Below, one piece after another: positions 30,655 to 41,362 of a stretch of 64,000 bases of DNA. Origin of the DNA: Pectobacterium brasiliense. Its GTDB lineage: Bacteria; Pseudomonadota; Gammaproteobacteria; Enterobacterales; Enterobacteriaceae. The notes beneath the pieces are model-generated. The model had not been told where the DNA came from. It worked only from the letters and a program-made list of their open reading frames with translations, and made no database searches. Every line of letters begins with the position of its first letter. Position 1 is the first letter of the stretch. Made by a program: the position numbers and the translations under genes. The stretch is taken from positions 806,001 through 870,000 of the forward strand of contig NZ_JACGFN010000002.1 in NCBI RefSeq assembly GCF_016950255.1, read 5' to 3'.

Positions 30655-33111
30655 TTACTCAGCAGATTTTTTCTTCGCGCGTTTCGCTTTGGTCGCGGCA
30701 GCGATTTTACGCGTTTTTTCCGCGTTCTTTTTCGCTTTATCGCGGTTCTTTTTCGGCTTGGCTTTTGACTTATCCGACTTCGTGCTGCTCTCGCCTTCTT
30801 TGCGGAATGCGGCATCCGGCTCAAAGTTTGCCGGCGCTTTGCTCGCGCTGCGACGACGTCGACTTGGCTTGGCCTCACGCGATTCCGGTTTCTTCACACG
30901 ATCGCGTGCAGTTTTACCTTCACCGCGCACCTTGCGCGTGCTGGAAATCAACGCGAAATCAATGTTGCGCTCATCCATATGGACAGCTTCAACACGAATT
31001 TCGACTTCATCACCCAGACGATAAACCTGCCCGCGCGATTCGCCGATCAGCCGCTGGCCGATATTATCGTAGCGGTAGTAGTCATTATCCAGCGTGGAAA
31101 CGTGCACCAGCCCGTCGATAAACAGATCTTTCAGGCGCACGAAGAAACCAAAGCCGGTCACGCTGGCGATAATTCCCGTAAAGACCTCACCCACGTGATC
31201 CTGCATAAAGTCGCATTTCAGCCAGTCCGCGACGTCACGCGTGGCCTCATCCGCACGGCGCTCCGTCATCGAGCAGTGCATGCCCAGCTGTAGCATCTCG
31301 TTAATATCGCTATGCCAGCCGCCCGTTGACGTCCAGCGCTCATGACGATCGCTCAGCAGATACTTAATGGCGCGGTGCAGCGACAGGTCTGGATAACGAC
31401 GAATCGGTGACGTGAAATGGCCGTAAGACGTTAATGCCAGACCGAAGTGGCCTCGATTCTCTGGGTCATAAATCGCCTGCTTCATTGAACGCAGCAGCAT
31501 AGTTTGCAGCATTTCCCGATCGGGACGATCTGCCAACTCATTCATCAATTCGGCGTAATCTTTCGGCTGTGGCTTCATTCCACCTTTCAGCGTCAGCCCC
31601 AGTTCGCCCAACACGCTACGCAGGGCTAAGACATGGTCTTCACTCGGCTGATCGTGTACGCGGAACAGCGCAGGCTCTTCGTTTTTCTCCACAAATTTCG
31701 CGGCGGAGATATTCGCCAGAATCATGCACTCTTCGATCAGCTTGTGCGCATCGTTACGCACCACCGCTTCCACACGATCGATACGGCGTTCGGCGTTGAA
31801 AATGAACTTCGCTTCTTCCGTTTCAAACGCGATGCCGCCACGCACTTCACGCGCGTGTTCAAGCGCCTTGTACATGCGGTGCAGCTCTTCCAACCCACCC
31901 ACCAGCGGCTTGTAGTGCTCGCGCAGTTCGGCGTCGCCTTGCAGAATATTCCACACTTTGGTGTAGGTCAGGCGCGCATGTGAGCTCATCACTGCTTCAT
32001 AGAACTTATAGGACGACAGCTTACCCTGCGCAGAAACGGTCATTTCACAGACCATACACAGGCGATCGACCTGCGGGTTAAGCGAACAGAGTCCGTTCGA
32101 CAACACTTCCGGCAGCATCGGGACTACCTGCGACGGGAAGTATACCGAGGTGCCACGCGCCCGCGCTTCATGGTCAAGCGGCGTATTCGGCCGAACGTAA
32201 TAGCTCACGTCCGCAATCGCAACCCATAAGCGCCAGCCACCGCCGCGTTTCGGCTCACAGTGTACCGCGTCATCGAAATCGCGGGCATCTTCGCCGTCAA
32301 TCGTAACCAGCGGCAGCTTACGCAGATCCACTCGGCCTTTTTTCGCAGCTTCCGGCACTTCTTCGGAAAGATCCTTTACCTGCTCTTCCACTTTCTCCGG
32401 CCAGGTGTGCGGAATATCATGGGTACGCAGGGCGATATCCACCGCCAATCCGGTGCCCATGTTGTCACCGAGGATCTCGACGATCTTACCCACCGCTTTC
32501 GTGCGGCGCGTGGCACGTTGCGTCAGCTCAACCACCACCACGAAGCCCATACGAGCGCCGTTAATTTCTTCTTTCGGGATCAGAATATCGAAGCTCAGGC
32601 GGCTGTCATCCGGTACGACGAACCCGACACCAGCATCGACAAAATAGCGTCCAACAATTTGTCCGGTACGCGGTTCCAGCACGCGCACAATGCGCCCTTC
32701 ACGACGCCCTTTACGATCCGCGCCCAGCGGCTGTGCCAGCACTACATCACCGTGAATCGCCCGTTTCATCTCTTCGGCCGACAGATAAAGATCGTCTTTA
32801 CGGCCTTCCACGCGCAGGAAGCCGAAACCATCGCGGTGACCAATGACCGTACCGCGCAGCAGATCGAGTTTTTCCGGCAACGCATAGCACTGACGGCGGG
32901 TAAAAATAAGCTGACCATCACGCTCCATCGCACGCAGGCGACGGCGCAGCGCTTCGAGAGCGTCTTCTCCGGTTAATTGCAGGTCGGCGGCTAATTCTTC
33001 CCGGCTAATCGGGGTATCGCGCTTGGCGATGTGCGCCAAAATATATTCACGACTGGGGATGGGGGATTCGTATTTTTCTGCTTCTCGTTCCAGGAATGGA
33101 TCTTGTGACAT
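30655..33111 (-). CDS. rnr: Ribonuclease R
   Basis: Processive 3'-5' exoribonuclease active on structured RNA, 818 residues. Domain order: N-terminal winged-helix-like region, two cold-shock domains, RNB catalytic domain ([14 protein letters not shown] acidic site; SPIRRYPDL), S1 domain ([21 protein letters not shown]) and a long Lys/Arg/Ser-rich tail. I chose ATG at 33111 ([10 protein letters not shown], as in E. coli) because GAGGAACCGCA precedes it. A start overlapping the nsrR stop at 33156 has no visible ribosome site. Second gene of nsrR-rnr-rlmB. Confidence 0.97.
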   Translation of the reverse strand: MSQDPFLEREAEKYESPIPSREYILAHIAKRDTPISREELAADLQLTGEDALEALRRRLRAMERDGQLIFTRRQCYALPEKLDLLRGTVIGHRDGFGFLRVEGRKDDLYLSAEEMKRAIHGDVVLAQPLGADRKGRREGRIVRVLEPRTGQIVGRYFVDAGVGFVVPDDSRLSFDILIPKEEINGARMGFVVVVELTQRATRRTKAVGKIVEILGDNMGTGLAVDIALRTHDIPHTWPEKVEEQVKDLSEEVPEAAKKGRVDLRKLPLVTIDGEDARDFDDAVHCEPKRGGGWRLWVAIADVSYYVRPNTPLDHEARARGTSVYFPSQVVPMLPEVLSNGLCSLNPQVDRLCMVCEMTVSAQGKLSSYKFYEAVMSSHARLTYTKVWNILQGDAELREHYKPLVGGLEELHRMYKALEHAREVRGGIAFETEEAKFIFNAERRIDRVEAVVRNDAHKLIEECMILANISAAKFVEKNEEPALFRVHDQPSEDHVLALRSVLGELGLTLKGGMKPQPKDYAELMNELADRPDREMLQTMLLRSMKQAIYDPENRGHFGLALTSYGHFTSPIRRYPDLSLHRAIKYLLSDRHERWTSTGGWHSDINEMLQLGMHCSMTERRADEATRDVADWLKCDFMQDHVGEVFTGIIASVTGFGFFVRLKDLFIDGLVHVSTLDNDYYRYDNIGQRLIGESRGQVYRLGDEVEIRVEAVHMDERNIDFALISSTRKVRGEGKTARDRVKKPESREAKPSRRRRSASKAPANFEPDAAFRKEGESSTKSDKSKAKPKKNRDKAKKNAEKTRKIAAATKAKRAKKKSAE

Positions 33112-33152
33112 TGCGGTTCCTCCGTTGTCATCAGCAGGAGGCTGAACAAAAC

Positions 33153-33578
33153 TCATTCAACCAACAATAATTTATAAAGCGGCGGGTTTTCTTTGACCAT
33201 ATCAGCCAGCGTGTATTGATCCAGCTCATGCAGGAAATTTTGTACCGCTTGTTGAAGCACCTGCTTTAAGCGACAGGCCGGTGTGATGTGGCAAAATTCA
33301 TGGCTACAGTTAACCAGCGTGAGCGGCTCCAATTCGCGCACGACATCGCCAATTCGGATGGTTTCTGCCGGTTTCCCAAGACGGATACCGCCATTCTTGC
33401 CGCGCACGGCCATCACCAACCCAGCACGACTAAGTTGATTGATAATTTTGACCATATGATTACGGGACACGCCATACACTTCCGTGACTTCCGAAATGCT
33501 GGTCATTTTCCCGCCCGGCAGCGATGCCATGTAAATCAGCGCTCGCAAACCATAATCCGTAAAACTTGTTAACTGCAC
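33153..33578 (-). CDS. nsrR: Nitric-oxide-sensing repressor NsrR
   Basis: A 141-residue Rrf2-family winged-helix regulator that holds an NO-labile iron-sulfur cluster. Three spaced cysteines characteristic of NsrR are present ([13 protein letters not shown]: Cys91, Cys96, Cys102). The N-terminus [27 protein letters not shown] matches E. coli NsrR. It represses NO-detoxification genes, and a matching operator precedes ytfE at 18372-18394. First gene of the nsrR-rnr-rlmB unit. Confidence 0.97.
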   Translation of the reverse strand: MQLTSFTDYGLRALIYMASLPGGKMTSISEVTEVYGVSRNHMVKIINQLSRAGLVMAVRGKNGGIRLGKPAETIRIGDVVRELEPLTLVNCSHEFCHITPACRLKQVLQQAVQNFLHELDQYTLADMVKENPPLYKLLLVE

Positions 33579-33886
33579 ATAAACCTCGGATACCTCTGGG
33601 TATCATTGACTGGCGTATTGAGTACGCCCCTGAAAAACCAACGCTATTAACAGATAATAAACCAGGCGTAAACGCTACGGCTAATTATTTATACCCTTAT
33701 GTGTTAAGAGAAACCCGCGTTGAAAGAAACCACCTGGCTACGCACTTCCACACATCCTGACGTCTGCCATATCTTTTTAATTTTATCTCACCGCAACACA
33801 GATAACGTATTCTCTTCTGTTGCACACACCACATCCAATGATGACTGGGTTATCACCCACGAAGGCGGCGTAAGGAAAAGGACACC

Positions 33887-35458
33887 ATGAGGTTGAAAAA
33901 TATTTCTATTCGTACCGGCTTATTAACGTTATTGCTGCTAACTACCCTATTGCTACTTATCGTCAGCAGCATGGGCGTTGTCGCGATTAAGAAAGACAGG
34001 GAAACGCTGACAGCACAAAATCAGATTCAGGGCATTGAGTTGGGCAACCTGATGAGCGGCTATAATCAGACGCTTAGCGCACGTGCCTCGGCAACGCTCG
34101 CCGTCAGGAAGATTGAAATCGGTCTGCTGGACGACGGAGCCAAGGAAACCGGGGTCGTAGAGAAACATCTTCACCAATCGCAGGAAGACATTGACCGCGT
34201 GATCAAATCGGCCAATGCCGATCCCAAACAGCAGGCGCTGGCGCAGGACGTATTAAAAACCTATCAGGCCTATTTTCAGCAGGGCATGACCCCGATGCTG
34301 AGTGCACTGCAAAAGCAGTATACCGACGAATATTATGAAGTTCTGGAAAAACAGCTCGGCCCGCTGAGCGAAGCCTTTGATTTATCAATCCAGAATTTCC
34401 GTCAGTATGCCCAACTGCTTTCCGAACAGGGGCTGGCACAGTCCGAGAACAATGAGAGCATCATGCTGTTGCTCATTGCCATCGCCTGCCTGCTGTCTAT
34501 CACGCTGGTGGCATTAGCCTGGGTCGCGCTACGGCACATGCTGCTCAAACCGCTGGACTATGCCATTGAGCAACTGGAACAGGTTGCCGCCGGTAACCTG
34601 ACACGCCGCCTGATTCAAGGCGGAGACAACGAACTGGGTCGACTCAATGATGCTATCGGCCGCATGCAGGGTGCGCTGCTGGAGTCGGTCAGTCAGGTGC
34701 GCGATGCCAGCACGCAAATCGATCTCGGTAGCCGCGAACTGTTTGAAGAAAACGCTCAGCTTTCTCAACGTACGGAAGAATCTGTTGCTGCGCTGGAACA
34801 GACGGCAGCGAGCATGGAGCAATTGAGTGCGACGGTGAAACTCAATGCCGATCACGCGGAACTCGCGCATCAGCTTGCCAATAATGTCTCGAACACCAGC
34901 AGCCGCAGCAACGAGTCTGTCTGTTACGTCATTGAAAAAATGCAGGAGATCGCCACCAGCGCCAAGCGCATCAATGACATTCTCAGCGTCATTGACGGCA
35001 TCGCATTCCAGACCAACATTCTGGCGCTGAACGCCTCCGTTGAATCCGCTCGCGCAGGCGAACAAGGCAGAGGCTTTGCCGTCGTCGCCGGAGAAGTGCG
35101 TAATCTGGCGCAGCATAGCGCACAGGCGGCGAAAGAAATCCGCGCATTGATTTTGGATTCCCAGACGCGCGTGTCGGAAGGGCTTGAATTAGCCTCTAAA
35201 GCAGGCGAAACCATGGACGAAGTGACCGACGAAATCATCCGTATTACACAGCTGATGCGAGACATTTCCACTGCCACGCAAGAACAGCATCGCGGTATTG
35301 AGCAGGTTAACGTCGCCTTCACACAGATCGATAAGGTCGCTCAGCACAACGCGCAGCTCGTCAAAGCCTCATCGGCAACTACACAGTCGCTGGAGCAGCA
35401 GTCTCAGCAGTTGATGCGATCCATGGCGCTGTTTCAGGTAGAGCCTCGTCTTTCCTAA
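33887..35458 (+). CDS. Methyl-accepting chemotaxis protein (four-helix-bundle type)
   Basis: A 523-residue receptor. Membrane helices lie at about 10-33 and 190-213, enclosing a helical periplasmic domain of roughly 155 residues like Tar/Tsr-type 4HB sensors. HAMP and signalling domains follow with the tip [34 protein letters not shown]. It ends MALFQVEPRLS without the NWETF-like CheR tail. The start follows AAGGAAAAGGACACC. Only a weak FliA-like element (TAATTTTA, 12 bases, ACAGATAA at 33778-33805) is seen upstream. The 308-bp gap from nsrR holds no other supported gene. Confidence 0.96.
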   Translation: MRLKNISIRTGLLTLLLLTTLLLLIVSSMGVVAIKKDRETLTAQNQIQGIELGNLMSGYNQTLSARASATLAVRKIEIGLLDDGAKETGVVEKHLHQSQEDIDRVIKSANADPKQQALAQDVLKTYQAYFQQGMTPMLSALQKQYTDEYYEVLEKQLGPLSEAFDLSIQNFRQYAQLLSEQGLAQSENNESIMLLLIAIACLLSITLVALAWVALRHMLLKPLDYAIEQLEQVAAGNLTRRLIQGGDNELGRLNDAIGRMQGALLESVSQVRDASTQIDLGSRELFEENAQLSQRTEESVAALEQTAASMEQLSATVKLNADHAELAHQLANNVSNTSSRSNESVCYVIEKMQEIATSAKRINDILSVIDGIAFQTNILALNASVESARAGEQGRGFAVVAGEVRNLAQHSAQAAKEIRALILDSQTRVSEGLELASKAGETMDEVTDEIIRITQLMRDISTATQEQHRGIEQVNVAFTQIDKVAQHNAQLVKASSATTQSLEQQSQQLMRSMALFQVEPRLS

Positions 35459-35477
35459 TCTACTGATGGATTGCACC

Positions 35478-35508
35478 GCCTATGGTCAGCCCAGCGCTGA
35501 CCATAGGC
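35478..35508 (+). terminator. Strong hairpin after the chemoreceptor
   Basis: GCCTATGGTCAGC-ccagc-GCTGACCATAGGC, a 13-bp perfect stem 20 bp past the stop codon. No T-run follows, so it may be a 3'-end processing or stability structure rather than an intrinsic terminator. Confidence 0.6.
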
Positions 35509-35689
35509 ATTCCCCCCGCAGATAGTTCCGCTTCCGCATATTCCCTAAAAAATCGAATAAATAATGAGAAAAAGCAGGAACCCTTTTCCCTCCCGAGAAA
35601 CCTATTTCATAGGTATCCTTTCAGATAATTTGAGTATTATTTTTTTACCGCTATTCTCTGTTTTTATACATAAGCGTATAAATAGAGTT

Positions 35690-35705
35690 ACAGCGTTAAC
35701 GCTGT
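35690..35705. repeat. Perfect 16-bp palindrome ACAGCGTTAACGCTGT in a long gene-free stretch
   Basis: The 529 bp between the chemoreceptor and the diguanylate cyclase (35459-35987) are very AT-rich and hold no gene that I can support. This palindrome is the most distinct element and could be a regulator site. A CCCGATAA box resembling the FliA -10 lies at 35893-35900 but lacks a matching -35 at the right distance. Confidence 0.4.
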
Positions 35706-35987
35706 CCAAAAGAATTGCTTCAATACATTGAATAAGAAGACAATGAGAAAAAATCCCTGACAGGGATATTAATCATGTATTTCAGGTCATTAATTAGTTA
35801 TTAATGTAATATTTATTATATTAATTAATAGCACGCTATTTTATTAACTCGTTCCATTGATTTTCGCTTATAAAAATGGGAACAGTAAATCACCCGATAA
35901 CATCACAGATGGCATCATGATAAAAAGAATGCCTCTGACAACAGCGAATCAAGGGTAAAGACAGAAAGAACATAGGCAAATATAAAC

Positions 35988-37820
35988 ATGAATAATCAGT
36001 CAGTTGATGTTGATTTGATTACCAGGTTTGACAATGAAGCCAAACTACACGCGCTCAATTCCGTTTATGCCATCGCCGAATTCGACCTGGCAGGGAAACT
36101 GATTGAAGCCAATCCGCTTTTCTGCAAAATGCTGGGCTATAAAAAAGAAGACATTATTCAGAAAAACCACACGTTTTTTCTGCCAGAAGCGCAGCGCCCA
36201 AAACACGATCATTTCTGGCACGACGTGGTTAAAGGAAATATCAATGCAGGGGAATTCCAACGGAAAACCCAAAAAGGAGAGATTATTTGGCTCCATGCGG
36301 CTTATACGCCAATTATCGATGATAAAGGCCGACATATCGGCATCATAAAACTGGCAACGGATATTACACAGGAAAAACTTCTCGTGTCAGAACACCGCGC
36401 CCGGTTAGATGCGATTGAGAACGCTCAAGGCGTCATCGAGTTTGATAAAGATGGCTATATCACCCACATCAATAAACATTATCTGGTGCTGACAGGCTAT
36501 GAGGAAAAAGAATTACTCGGTCAGCACCATCGTCTACTCTGCGATCCTGTTGATACTGAACAAACAGAGTATCAAACATTTTGGGAAACCTTACACCGCG
36601 GCCACCCCATCAGCGGGCGCTTCCATCGGCTTGGCAAAGACAGCCATTCATACTGGATACAGGCGACCTACAGTCCGATCATGGATAGCGACGGCAATGT
36701 AAGAAAAATCATTAAATACGCCCACAACATCACGCAAAACGTCGAAACCGAAAAGAAAACCCATCAGCAAGGCATCATTCTCGATATTCTGCTGTCAGTC
36801 CACGACAGCTTTCTGCTCGACCACAATCTGCCTTCCGCCTGCGATAAAGTCTTTGAGCGGCTGCTTAACGTCACCAACAGCACCTTCGGCTTCATTGCCA
36901 CGTTGCAGGAAGATGAAGACGGCAAGTCGCTCTATCTTCCCGCGATCTCCAACCTTGCCTGGGATGAAGAAACCCTTAACTGGTACAGGCACCAGCGCAG
37001 AACCCACGGCGGCCTGAGGCTCCGTAAGCTGGATAATCTGTTTGGCCACGTGGTCACCCACAATACGGTGGTGTGCACCAATAATCTGCTGAGACAAAAG
37101 GCAGGCCGGGATCTTCCGCCTATTCATCCCGCACTGTATTCCCTGCTTGGGATTCCTATCACCCACAACGGCAAAGCGATCGGGATGATCGCGCTGGCTA
37201 ACCGCCAGGAAGGTTACGATCAAACGATGATCGAGCTACTGGCTCCGCTAGTGAAAACGCTCGGCATCATCATCCACGCGCGCTCACTGGAGGATGAACG
37301 CACGCAGATAGAAGCCTCTCTGCGCTTTAACGCAGGGCATGATTTTCTTACCGGACTGCCGAATCGCAGCAGTTTCTTCGAACAGGCCAACACCTTTTTC
37401 CAACACAAGCAGCAAAGCCATCAGGCAGAGAAAAGCTGTCTGGCGATTATCGACATTGATTTATTCAAAAACATTAACGATCAATATGGCCATCTGGCTG
37501 GCGATGCCGTCCTCAAAGAGCTGGCGATGCTGATGCGCATGTCGCTACGTCAGGAAGATCTGGTCGCCCGCATCGGTGGTGAGGAGTTCATCATTCTATT
37601 AAAAGATGTCTCTTACCAAACGGCAGTGGTAACGATTGAGCGTATTCGACAAGCGATTGAGCAACATACGCTGGAATACGATCGTCAGAATCTGCGTTTC
37701 ACGATTAGCGCTGGCATTGCTGCTTACCGTACCGATCTTGCTTCTGTTGAGGACTGGATTCAGTTAGCCGATGAAAACCTCTATGCGGCTAAACGGCAAG
37801 GTCGCAACTGTGTGAAATAA
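35988..37820 (+). CDS. PAS-PAS-GAF-GGDEF diguanylate cyclase
   Basis: A 610-residue soluble sensor that should make cyclic di-GMP. Two PAS domains with PAC ends lie at about 20-130 and 140-255, the second closing with NVRKIIKYAHNIT. A GAF domain (about 275-435) and a GGDEF domain (about 450-610) follow. The active-site loop is GGEEF, and an RxxD inhibitory site (RQED) sits five residues before it, so it appears catalytically competent and feedback-inhibited. No membrane helices or EAL domain. PAS domains of this type often bind heme or flavin in aerotaxis-like proteins; the signal is unknown. Its 3' end overlaps the convergent pilT-like gene by 32 bp. Confidence 0.94.
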   Translation: MNNQSVDVDLITRFDNEAKLHALNSVYAIAEFDLAGKLIEANPLFCKMLGYKKEDIIQKNHTFFLPEAQRPKHDHFWHDVVKGNINAGEFQRKTQKGEIIWLHAAYTPIIDDKGRHIGIIKLATDITQEKLLVSEHRARLDAIENAQGVIEFDKDGYITHINKHYLVLTGYEEKELLGQHHRLLCDPVDTEQTEYQTFWETLHRGHPISGRFHRLGKDSHSYWIQATYSPIMDSDGNVRKIIKYAHNITQNVETEKKTHQQGIILDILLSVHDSFLLDHNLPSACDKVFERLLNVTNSTFGFIATLQEDEDGKSLYLPAISNLAWDEETLNWYRHQRRTHGGLRLRKLDNLFGHVVTHNTVVCTNNLLRQKAGRDLPPIHPALYSLLGIPITHNGKAIGMIALANRQEGYDQTMIELLAPLVKTLGIIIHARSLEDERTQIEASLRFNAGHDFLTGLPNRSSFFEQANTFFQHKQQSHQAEKSCLAIIDIDLFKNINDQYGHLAGDAVLKELAMLMRMSLRQEDLVARIGGEEFIILLKDVSYQTAVVTIERIRQAIEQHTLEYDRQNLRFTISAGIAAYRTDLASVEDWIQLADENLYAAKRQGRNCVK

Positions 37821-38805
37821 GCCCATCCCGACAGCGTTGCTGGTAGCTTTGCTCGAACGTTTGCATTCCCGCAGCGGCTCCGGTTTGAATCAGGCCGGGA
37901 AGCTGGTGCGTTTTCCCTTCCCGAATCAGGTTGCTGACCGCCGCAGTCGCCGTCAGCACTTCATAAAGCGCGATTCGGCCACCTTGCGCAGCGGGCAGCA
38001 GTTTTTGCGTCACTACCGCCTGCAAACAAGTAGCTAACTGGCTACGAACATAGGCTTTCTCTTCACCTGGAAAGACGTCAATCAGACGATCGACCGCCTG
38101 CGATGCACTACGTGTATGCAGCGTGGATAACACCAGATGGCCGGTTTCCGCCGCCGTCAGCGCCAGCCGAATCGTCTCCGTATCGCGCAATTCCCCCAGC
38201 AGAATGACATCGGGATCCTCCCGCAATGCGGCCCGTAGCGCCTGCGCAAACGATGCGCTGTGCGCACCGATCTCCCGCTGTTGAATCAGGCAACATCGGC
38301 TGGCATGGATAAACTCGATCGGATCCTCCAGCGTAATCACATGGCGATCGCTGCTGTCGTTTAACGCTCCAAGCATGGCCGCCAGCGTCGTGGATTTGCC
38401 GCTCCCCGTCGCACCGGTAATCAGGATCAGCCCGTTCGGTTTCTCCAGCAGCGTCGAGAGAACGGGTGGTGCCTGTAGCGTCGTCAATGAAGGCTGAGCG
38501 GACGGAATAATACGCAGCGCCGCAGACAGCCCTTCCCGCTGGCGAAACACATTCACCCGCAGGCGTTGCCCATCGGGCAGCATTAGCGCGCCGTCCACCT
38601 GCCCAGCCTGCCGTAGTTGCTCGCGCTGAGCGGGTTCGAGCCAGGCATCGCACCATTGTGCCACCTGATCCGACGTTAAACGTGGTAAGGTATTTTCAGG
38701 CTGTAGCCGCCCGTCCACACGCAGCACTGGCGGGTGACCGCTACAAAGGTGCAGATCCGAGGCATTATGTTTTACACTACGCGCCATCCACTCATCCAAT
38801 TCCAT
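37789..38805 (-). CDS. yggR: PilT-like type IV pilus retraction ATPase (YggR)
   Basis: A 338-residue hexameric secretion-superfamily ATPase. The N-terminal PilT domain reads DLHLCSGHPPVLRVDGRL. Walker A is ITGATGSGKSTTLAAML, the Asp box ITLEDPIEFIH, Walker B DVILLGELRD and the His box LVLSTLHT. The start at 38805 is preceded by AGGAGGT; 96 bp of open frame beyond it would run into yggS. No other pilus genes are present here, as in E. coli, so which pilus it drives is unclear. Confidence 0.93.
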   Translation of the reverse strand: MELDEWMARSVKHNASDLHLCSGHPPVLRVDGRLQPENTLPRLTSDQVAQWCDAWLEPAQREQLRQAGQVDGALMLPDGQRLRVNVFRQREGLSAALRIIPSAQPSLTTLQAPPVLSTLLEKPNGLILITGATGSGKSTTLAAMLGALNDSSDRHVITLEDPIEFIHASRCCLIQQREIGAHSASFAQALRAALREDPDVILLGELRDTETIRLALTAAETGHLVLSTLHTRSASQAVDRLIDVFPGEEKAYVRSQLATCLQAVVTQKLLPAAQGGRIALYEVLTATAAVSNLIREGKTHQLPGLIQTGAAAGMQTFEQSYQQRCRDGLISHSCDLAV

Positions 38806-38825
38806 AGATAACCTCCTGAATAACC

Positions 38826-39539
38826 ATGACGACAATCCAGCAGAATCTACAGGACATCCGGCAGCAAATCGCAGCCGCCGCGGTGCATTGCGCACGAGCA
38901 CCAGAAGAAATTACGCTACTTGCAGTCAGTAAAACCAAACCTGTGAGCGCGATCGAAGAAGCTATTGCGGCAGGGCAACGGGCGTTTGGTGAGAACTATG
39001 TTCAGGAAGGCGTGGAGAAGATCCATTATTTCCAGAAAAACCACCCGGACACACCGTTGGCGTGGCACTTTATCGGTCCGCTACAGTCAAATAAAAGTCG
39101 ACTGGTGGCCGAGAATTTTGACTGGTTTCACACCGTGGATCGTCTGCGCATCGCGCAGCGTCTGAGCGAACAGCGCCCGACCACCTTGCCACCGTTAAAC
39201 GTTCTGTTGCAGATTAATATCAGCAGCGAACCGAGCAAATCAGGCATTATGGTCGCTGAATTGGCAGAGCTTGCCGCCAGCGTCGCCGCACTGCCCAACC
39301 TGCGTCTGCGTGGCCTGATGGCGATTCCGGCACCGGAAACCGATTACGAGAAGCAGTTGGCTGTTTTCAAACAAATGGCCGTACTGTTGCAAACGTTGTC
39401 CGCAAATTATCCGCATATTGATACACTTTCTATGGGGATGACGGACGACATGCGCGCGGCGATTACCGCCGGCAGCACGCTGGTGCGCATTGGTACGGCA
39501 ATCTTTGGCGCGCGCGACTATTCAGCAAAAAGCGCCTAA
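38826..39539 (+). CDS. yggS: Pyridoxal-phosphate homeostasis protein YggS (PLPBP)
   Basis: A 237-residue single-domain TIM-barrel PLP-binding protein like the N-domain of alanine racemase. PLP lysine is in LLAVSKTKP (Lys36-38 region) and the phosphate site in LSMGMTDDMRAAITAGSTLVRIGTAIFG. It buffers free PLP and affects amino-acid balance. Its start lies only 20 bp from that of divergent yggR, so its promoter must lie within yggR. First gene of the yggS-proC-yggT-yggU-rdgB-hemW run. Confidence 0.97.
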   Translation: MTTIQQNLQDIRQQIAAAAVHCARAPEEITLLAVSKTKPVSAIEEAIAAGQRAFGENYVQEGVEKIHYFQKNHPDTPLAWHFIGPLQSNKSRLVAENFDWFHTVDRLRIAQRLSEQRPTTLPPLNVLLQINISSEPSKSGIMVAELAELAASVAALPNLRLRGLMAIPAPETDYEKQLAVFKQMAVLLQTLSANYPHIDTLSMGMTDDMRAAITAGSTLVRIGTAIFGARDYSAKSA

Positions 39540-39627
39540 CTGTCAGTAAAAGGTCCACAAACAGGAGTACGCGCTGAACGGCACGTCATCTTTGACAGAA
39601 TATAAACGGAACAGGTGATTAGCGATA

Positions 39628-40455
39628 ATGCAGATGCAGCAACGTAAAATAGCGTTTATTGGTGCCGGAAACATGGCGCAGGCCATTATCGCCGGATTGG
39701 TCAACGGCGGTTATCCCGCTCAACACATCAGCGTCTGCGCGCCTTCGGGTAAGAACCGCGATGCACTGGCTGCACAGTATGGCGTGATCAGCAGCGCAGA
39801 CAATGTCCGCTGCGCTCAGGAAGCGGACGTCATCGTGCTGGCCGTCAAACCGCAGATGATGGCAACGGTTTGCGAACCGCTGCGTGAACAAGTCAATTTC
39901 AACGGTAAGCTGGTGCTGTCGATTGCCGCAGGCATCAACGTCGCACGTTTTCAGGCGCTGCTGGGCGAACCGCTGAATATCGTGCGGATTATGCCAAACA
40001 CGCCGTCTCTGGTCGGCAAAGGCATGAGCGGAATGTATGCCCCCGCCTCCGTCAATCAGGCTGATAAAGATTTCACGGCACAGCTGATGCAGAGCGTCGG
40101 TAAAATTTGCTGGGTGGATAGCGAACAAGGTATCAACGGCGTGATCGCCGCGGCGGGCAGCGCACCAGCCTATTTCTTCCTGTTTATGGAAGCGATGCAG
40201 CAGGAAGCCATCCGTCAGGGATTCAGTCAGGAAACGGCTCGCCTGTTGGTGCAGCAGGCCGCATCAGGTGCTGCCGCGCTGGTTGAAGCCAATCCGGATA
40301 CGCCGCTGTCGACCCTGCGTGAAAATGTCACCTCCAAGGGCGGCACCACGGCAGAAGCTCTGCGGGTATTTAACGAACAGCAGTTGACGCAAACCGTGGC
40401 TGAGGCCATGCAGGCGGCAATTGCTCGCGCACAGGAAATGGAAACGCTTTTTTAA
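39628..40455 (+). CDS. proC: Pyrroline-5-carboxylate reductase
   Basis: Last step of proline synthesis: NADPH-dependent reduction of pyrroline-5-carboxylate. The 275-residue protein has the Rossmann motif FIGAGNMAQAI at the N-terminus, VRIMPNTPSLVGKGM in the middle, and the C-terminal dimerisation signature NVTSKGGTTAEALRVF. It is directly downstream of yggS, a common pairing, with an 88-bp gap. Confidence 0.97.
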   Translation: MQMQQRKIAFIGAGNMAQAIIAGLVNGGYPAQHISVCAPSGKNRDALAAQYGVISSADNVRCAQEADVIVLAVKPQMMATVCEPLREQVNFNGKLVLSIAAGINVARFQALLGEPLNIVRIMPNTPSLVGKGMSGMYAPASVNQADKDFTAQLMQSVGKICWVDSEQGINGVIAAAGSAPAYFFLFMEAMQQEAIRQGFSQETARLLVQQAASGAAALVEANPDTPLSTLRENVTSKGGTTAEALRVFNEQQLTQTVAEAMQAAIARAQEMETLF

Positions 40456-40503
40456 CCAAAGCAGGTTCCCCGATTCTTTATCTTATAAGGAAAAGACGTA
40501 CTT

Positions 40504-41058
40504 ATGCTCACCCTGACTTTTCTGGTCAAAACGCTGGTCGACCTCTATGTAATGGTCCTGCTGCTGCGCATCTGGATGCAGTGGTCACGCAGCGATTTTT
40601 ATAACCCGCTATCGCAGTTTGTCGTCAAAATCACCCAGCCGATTGTCGGTCCGCTGCGCCGCATTCTGCCGTCGTTAGGGCCGATTGACAGCGCCTCGCT
40701 GCTGCTGGCCTTTATTCTCACGACAATCAAATACCCGTTACTGCTGTTGATTCAGGTTGGCGCGATTTCCCTTAGCCCAATGAACCTGCTGGTCGGGCTC
40801 ATTTCGCTGATTAAATCCGCGGGCTATCTGGTTTTCTGGGTCATCATCATCCGTTCCATCATGAGCTGGGTAAGTCAGGGCCGTAGCCCTATTGAATATC
40901 TGCTGCACCAGTTGACCGAACCGCTAATGGCACCGCTCCGCCGCGTTATTCCGGTCATGGGCGGCATTGATTTCTCCGCGATGGCCGTGATTCTGATTCT
41001 GTATATGCTCAACTATCTGGGCATGGATCTGTTTCCGGGGCTGTGGTTCCTGCTGTGA
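40504..41058 (+). CDS. yggT: YggT family integral membrane protein
   Basis: A 184-residue inner-membrane protein with two YGGT repeats, each with hydrophobic helices and the motif Q(F/L)[14 protein letters not shown] or [12 protein letters not shown]. Family members have been linked to osmotic and potassium tolerance and, in Gram-positives, to division-gene clusters; the role is not settled. It overlaps yggU by a few bases. Confidence 0.93.
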   Translation: MLTLTFLVKTLVDLYVMVLLLRIWMQWSRSDFYNPLSQFVVKITQPIVGPLRRILPSLGPIDSASLLLAFILTTIKYPLLLLIQVGAISLSPMNLLVGLISLIKSAGYLVFWVIIIRSIMSWVSQGRSPIEYLLHQLTEPLMAPLRRVIPVMGGIDFSAMAVILILYMLNYLGMDLFPGLWFLL

Positions 41059-41345
41059 GTGCCATTACCCGCCACGGCGATGCGCTGGTGATTCGGCTGT
41101 ATATTCAGCCGAAAGCCAGCCGGGACCAGATCGTGGGTTTGCATGGCGACGAGCTAAAAGTCGCCATCACCGCACCACCGGTTGATGGGCAGGCCAACGC
41201 CCATCTGACCAAATTTCTCGCCAAACAGTTTCGGGTCGCCAAGAGTCTGGTCGTGATTGAAAAAGGCGAACTCGGACGGCATAAACAGATTAGAATTACC
41301 CATCCGCAACACATCCCGGCTGACGTCGCGGACTTCATTGAATAA
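41055..41345 (+). CDS. yggU: DUF167 protein YggU
   Basis: A 96-residue cytoplasmic protein of unknown function. The family core is [20 protein letters not shown], then [15 protein letters not shown] use the GTG at 41055, which overlaps the yggT stop as GTGA and matches the E. coli start. A second GTG at 41043 would add four residues. Confidence 0.93.
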   Translation: MSAITRHGDALVIRLYIQPKASRDQIVGLHGDELKVAITAPPVDGQANAHLTKFLAKQFRVAKSLVVIEKGELGRHKQIRITHPQHIPADVADFIE

Positions 41346-41362
41346 ATACGCAGGACAAGACG

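Noticed and set aside
33112..33156. Longer start for rnr overlapping the nsrR stop
   Set aside because: No ribosome site, and the added 15 residues are absent from E. coli RNase R, whereas ATG at 33111 has a strong site.
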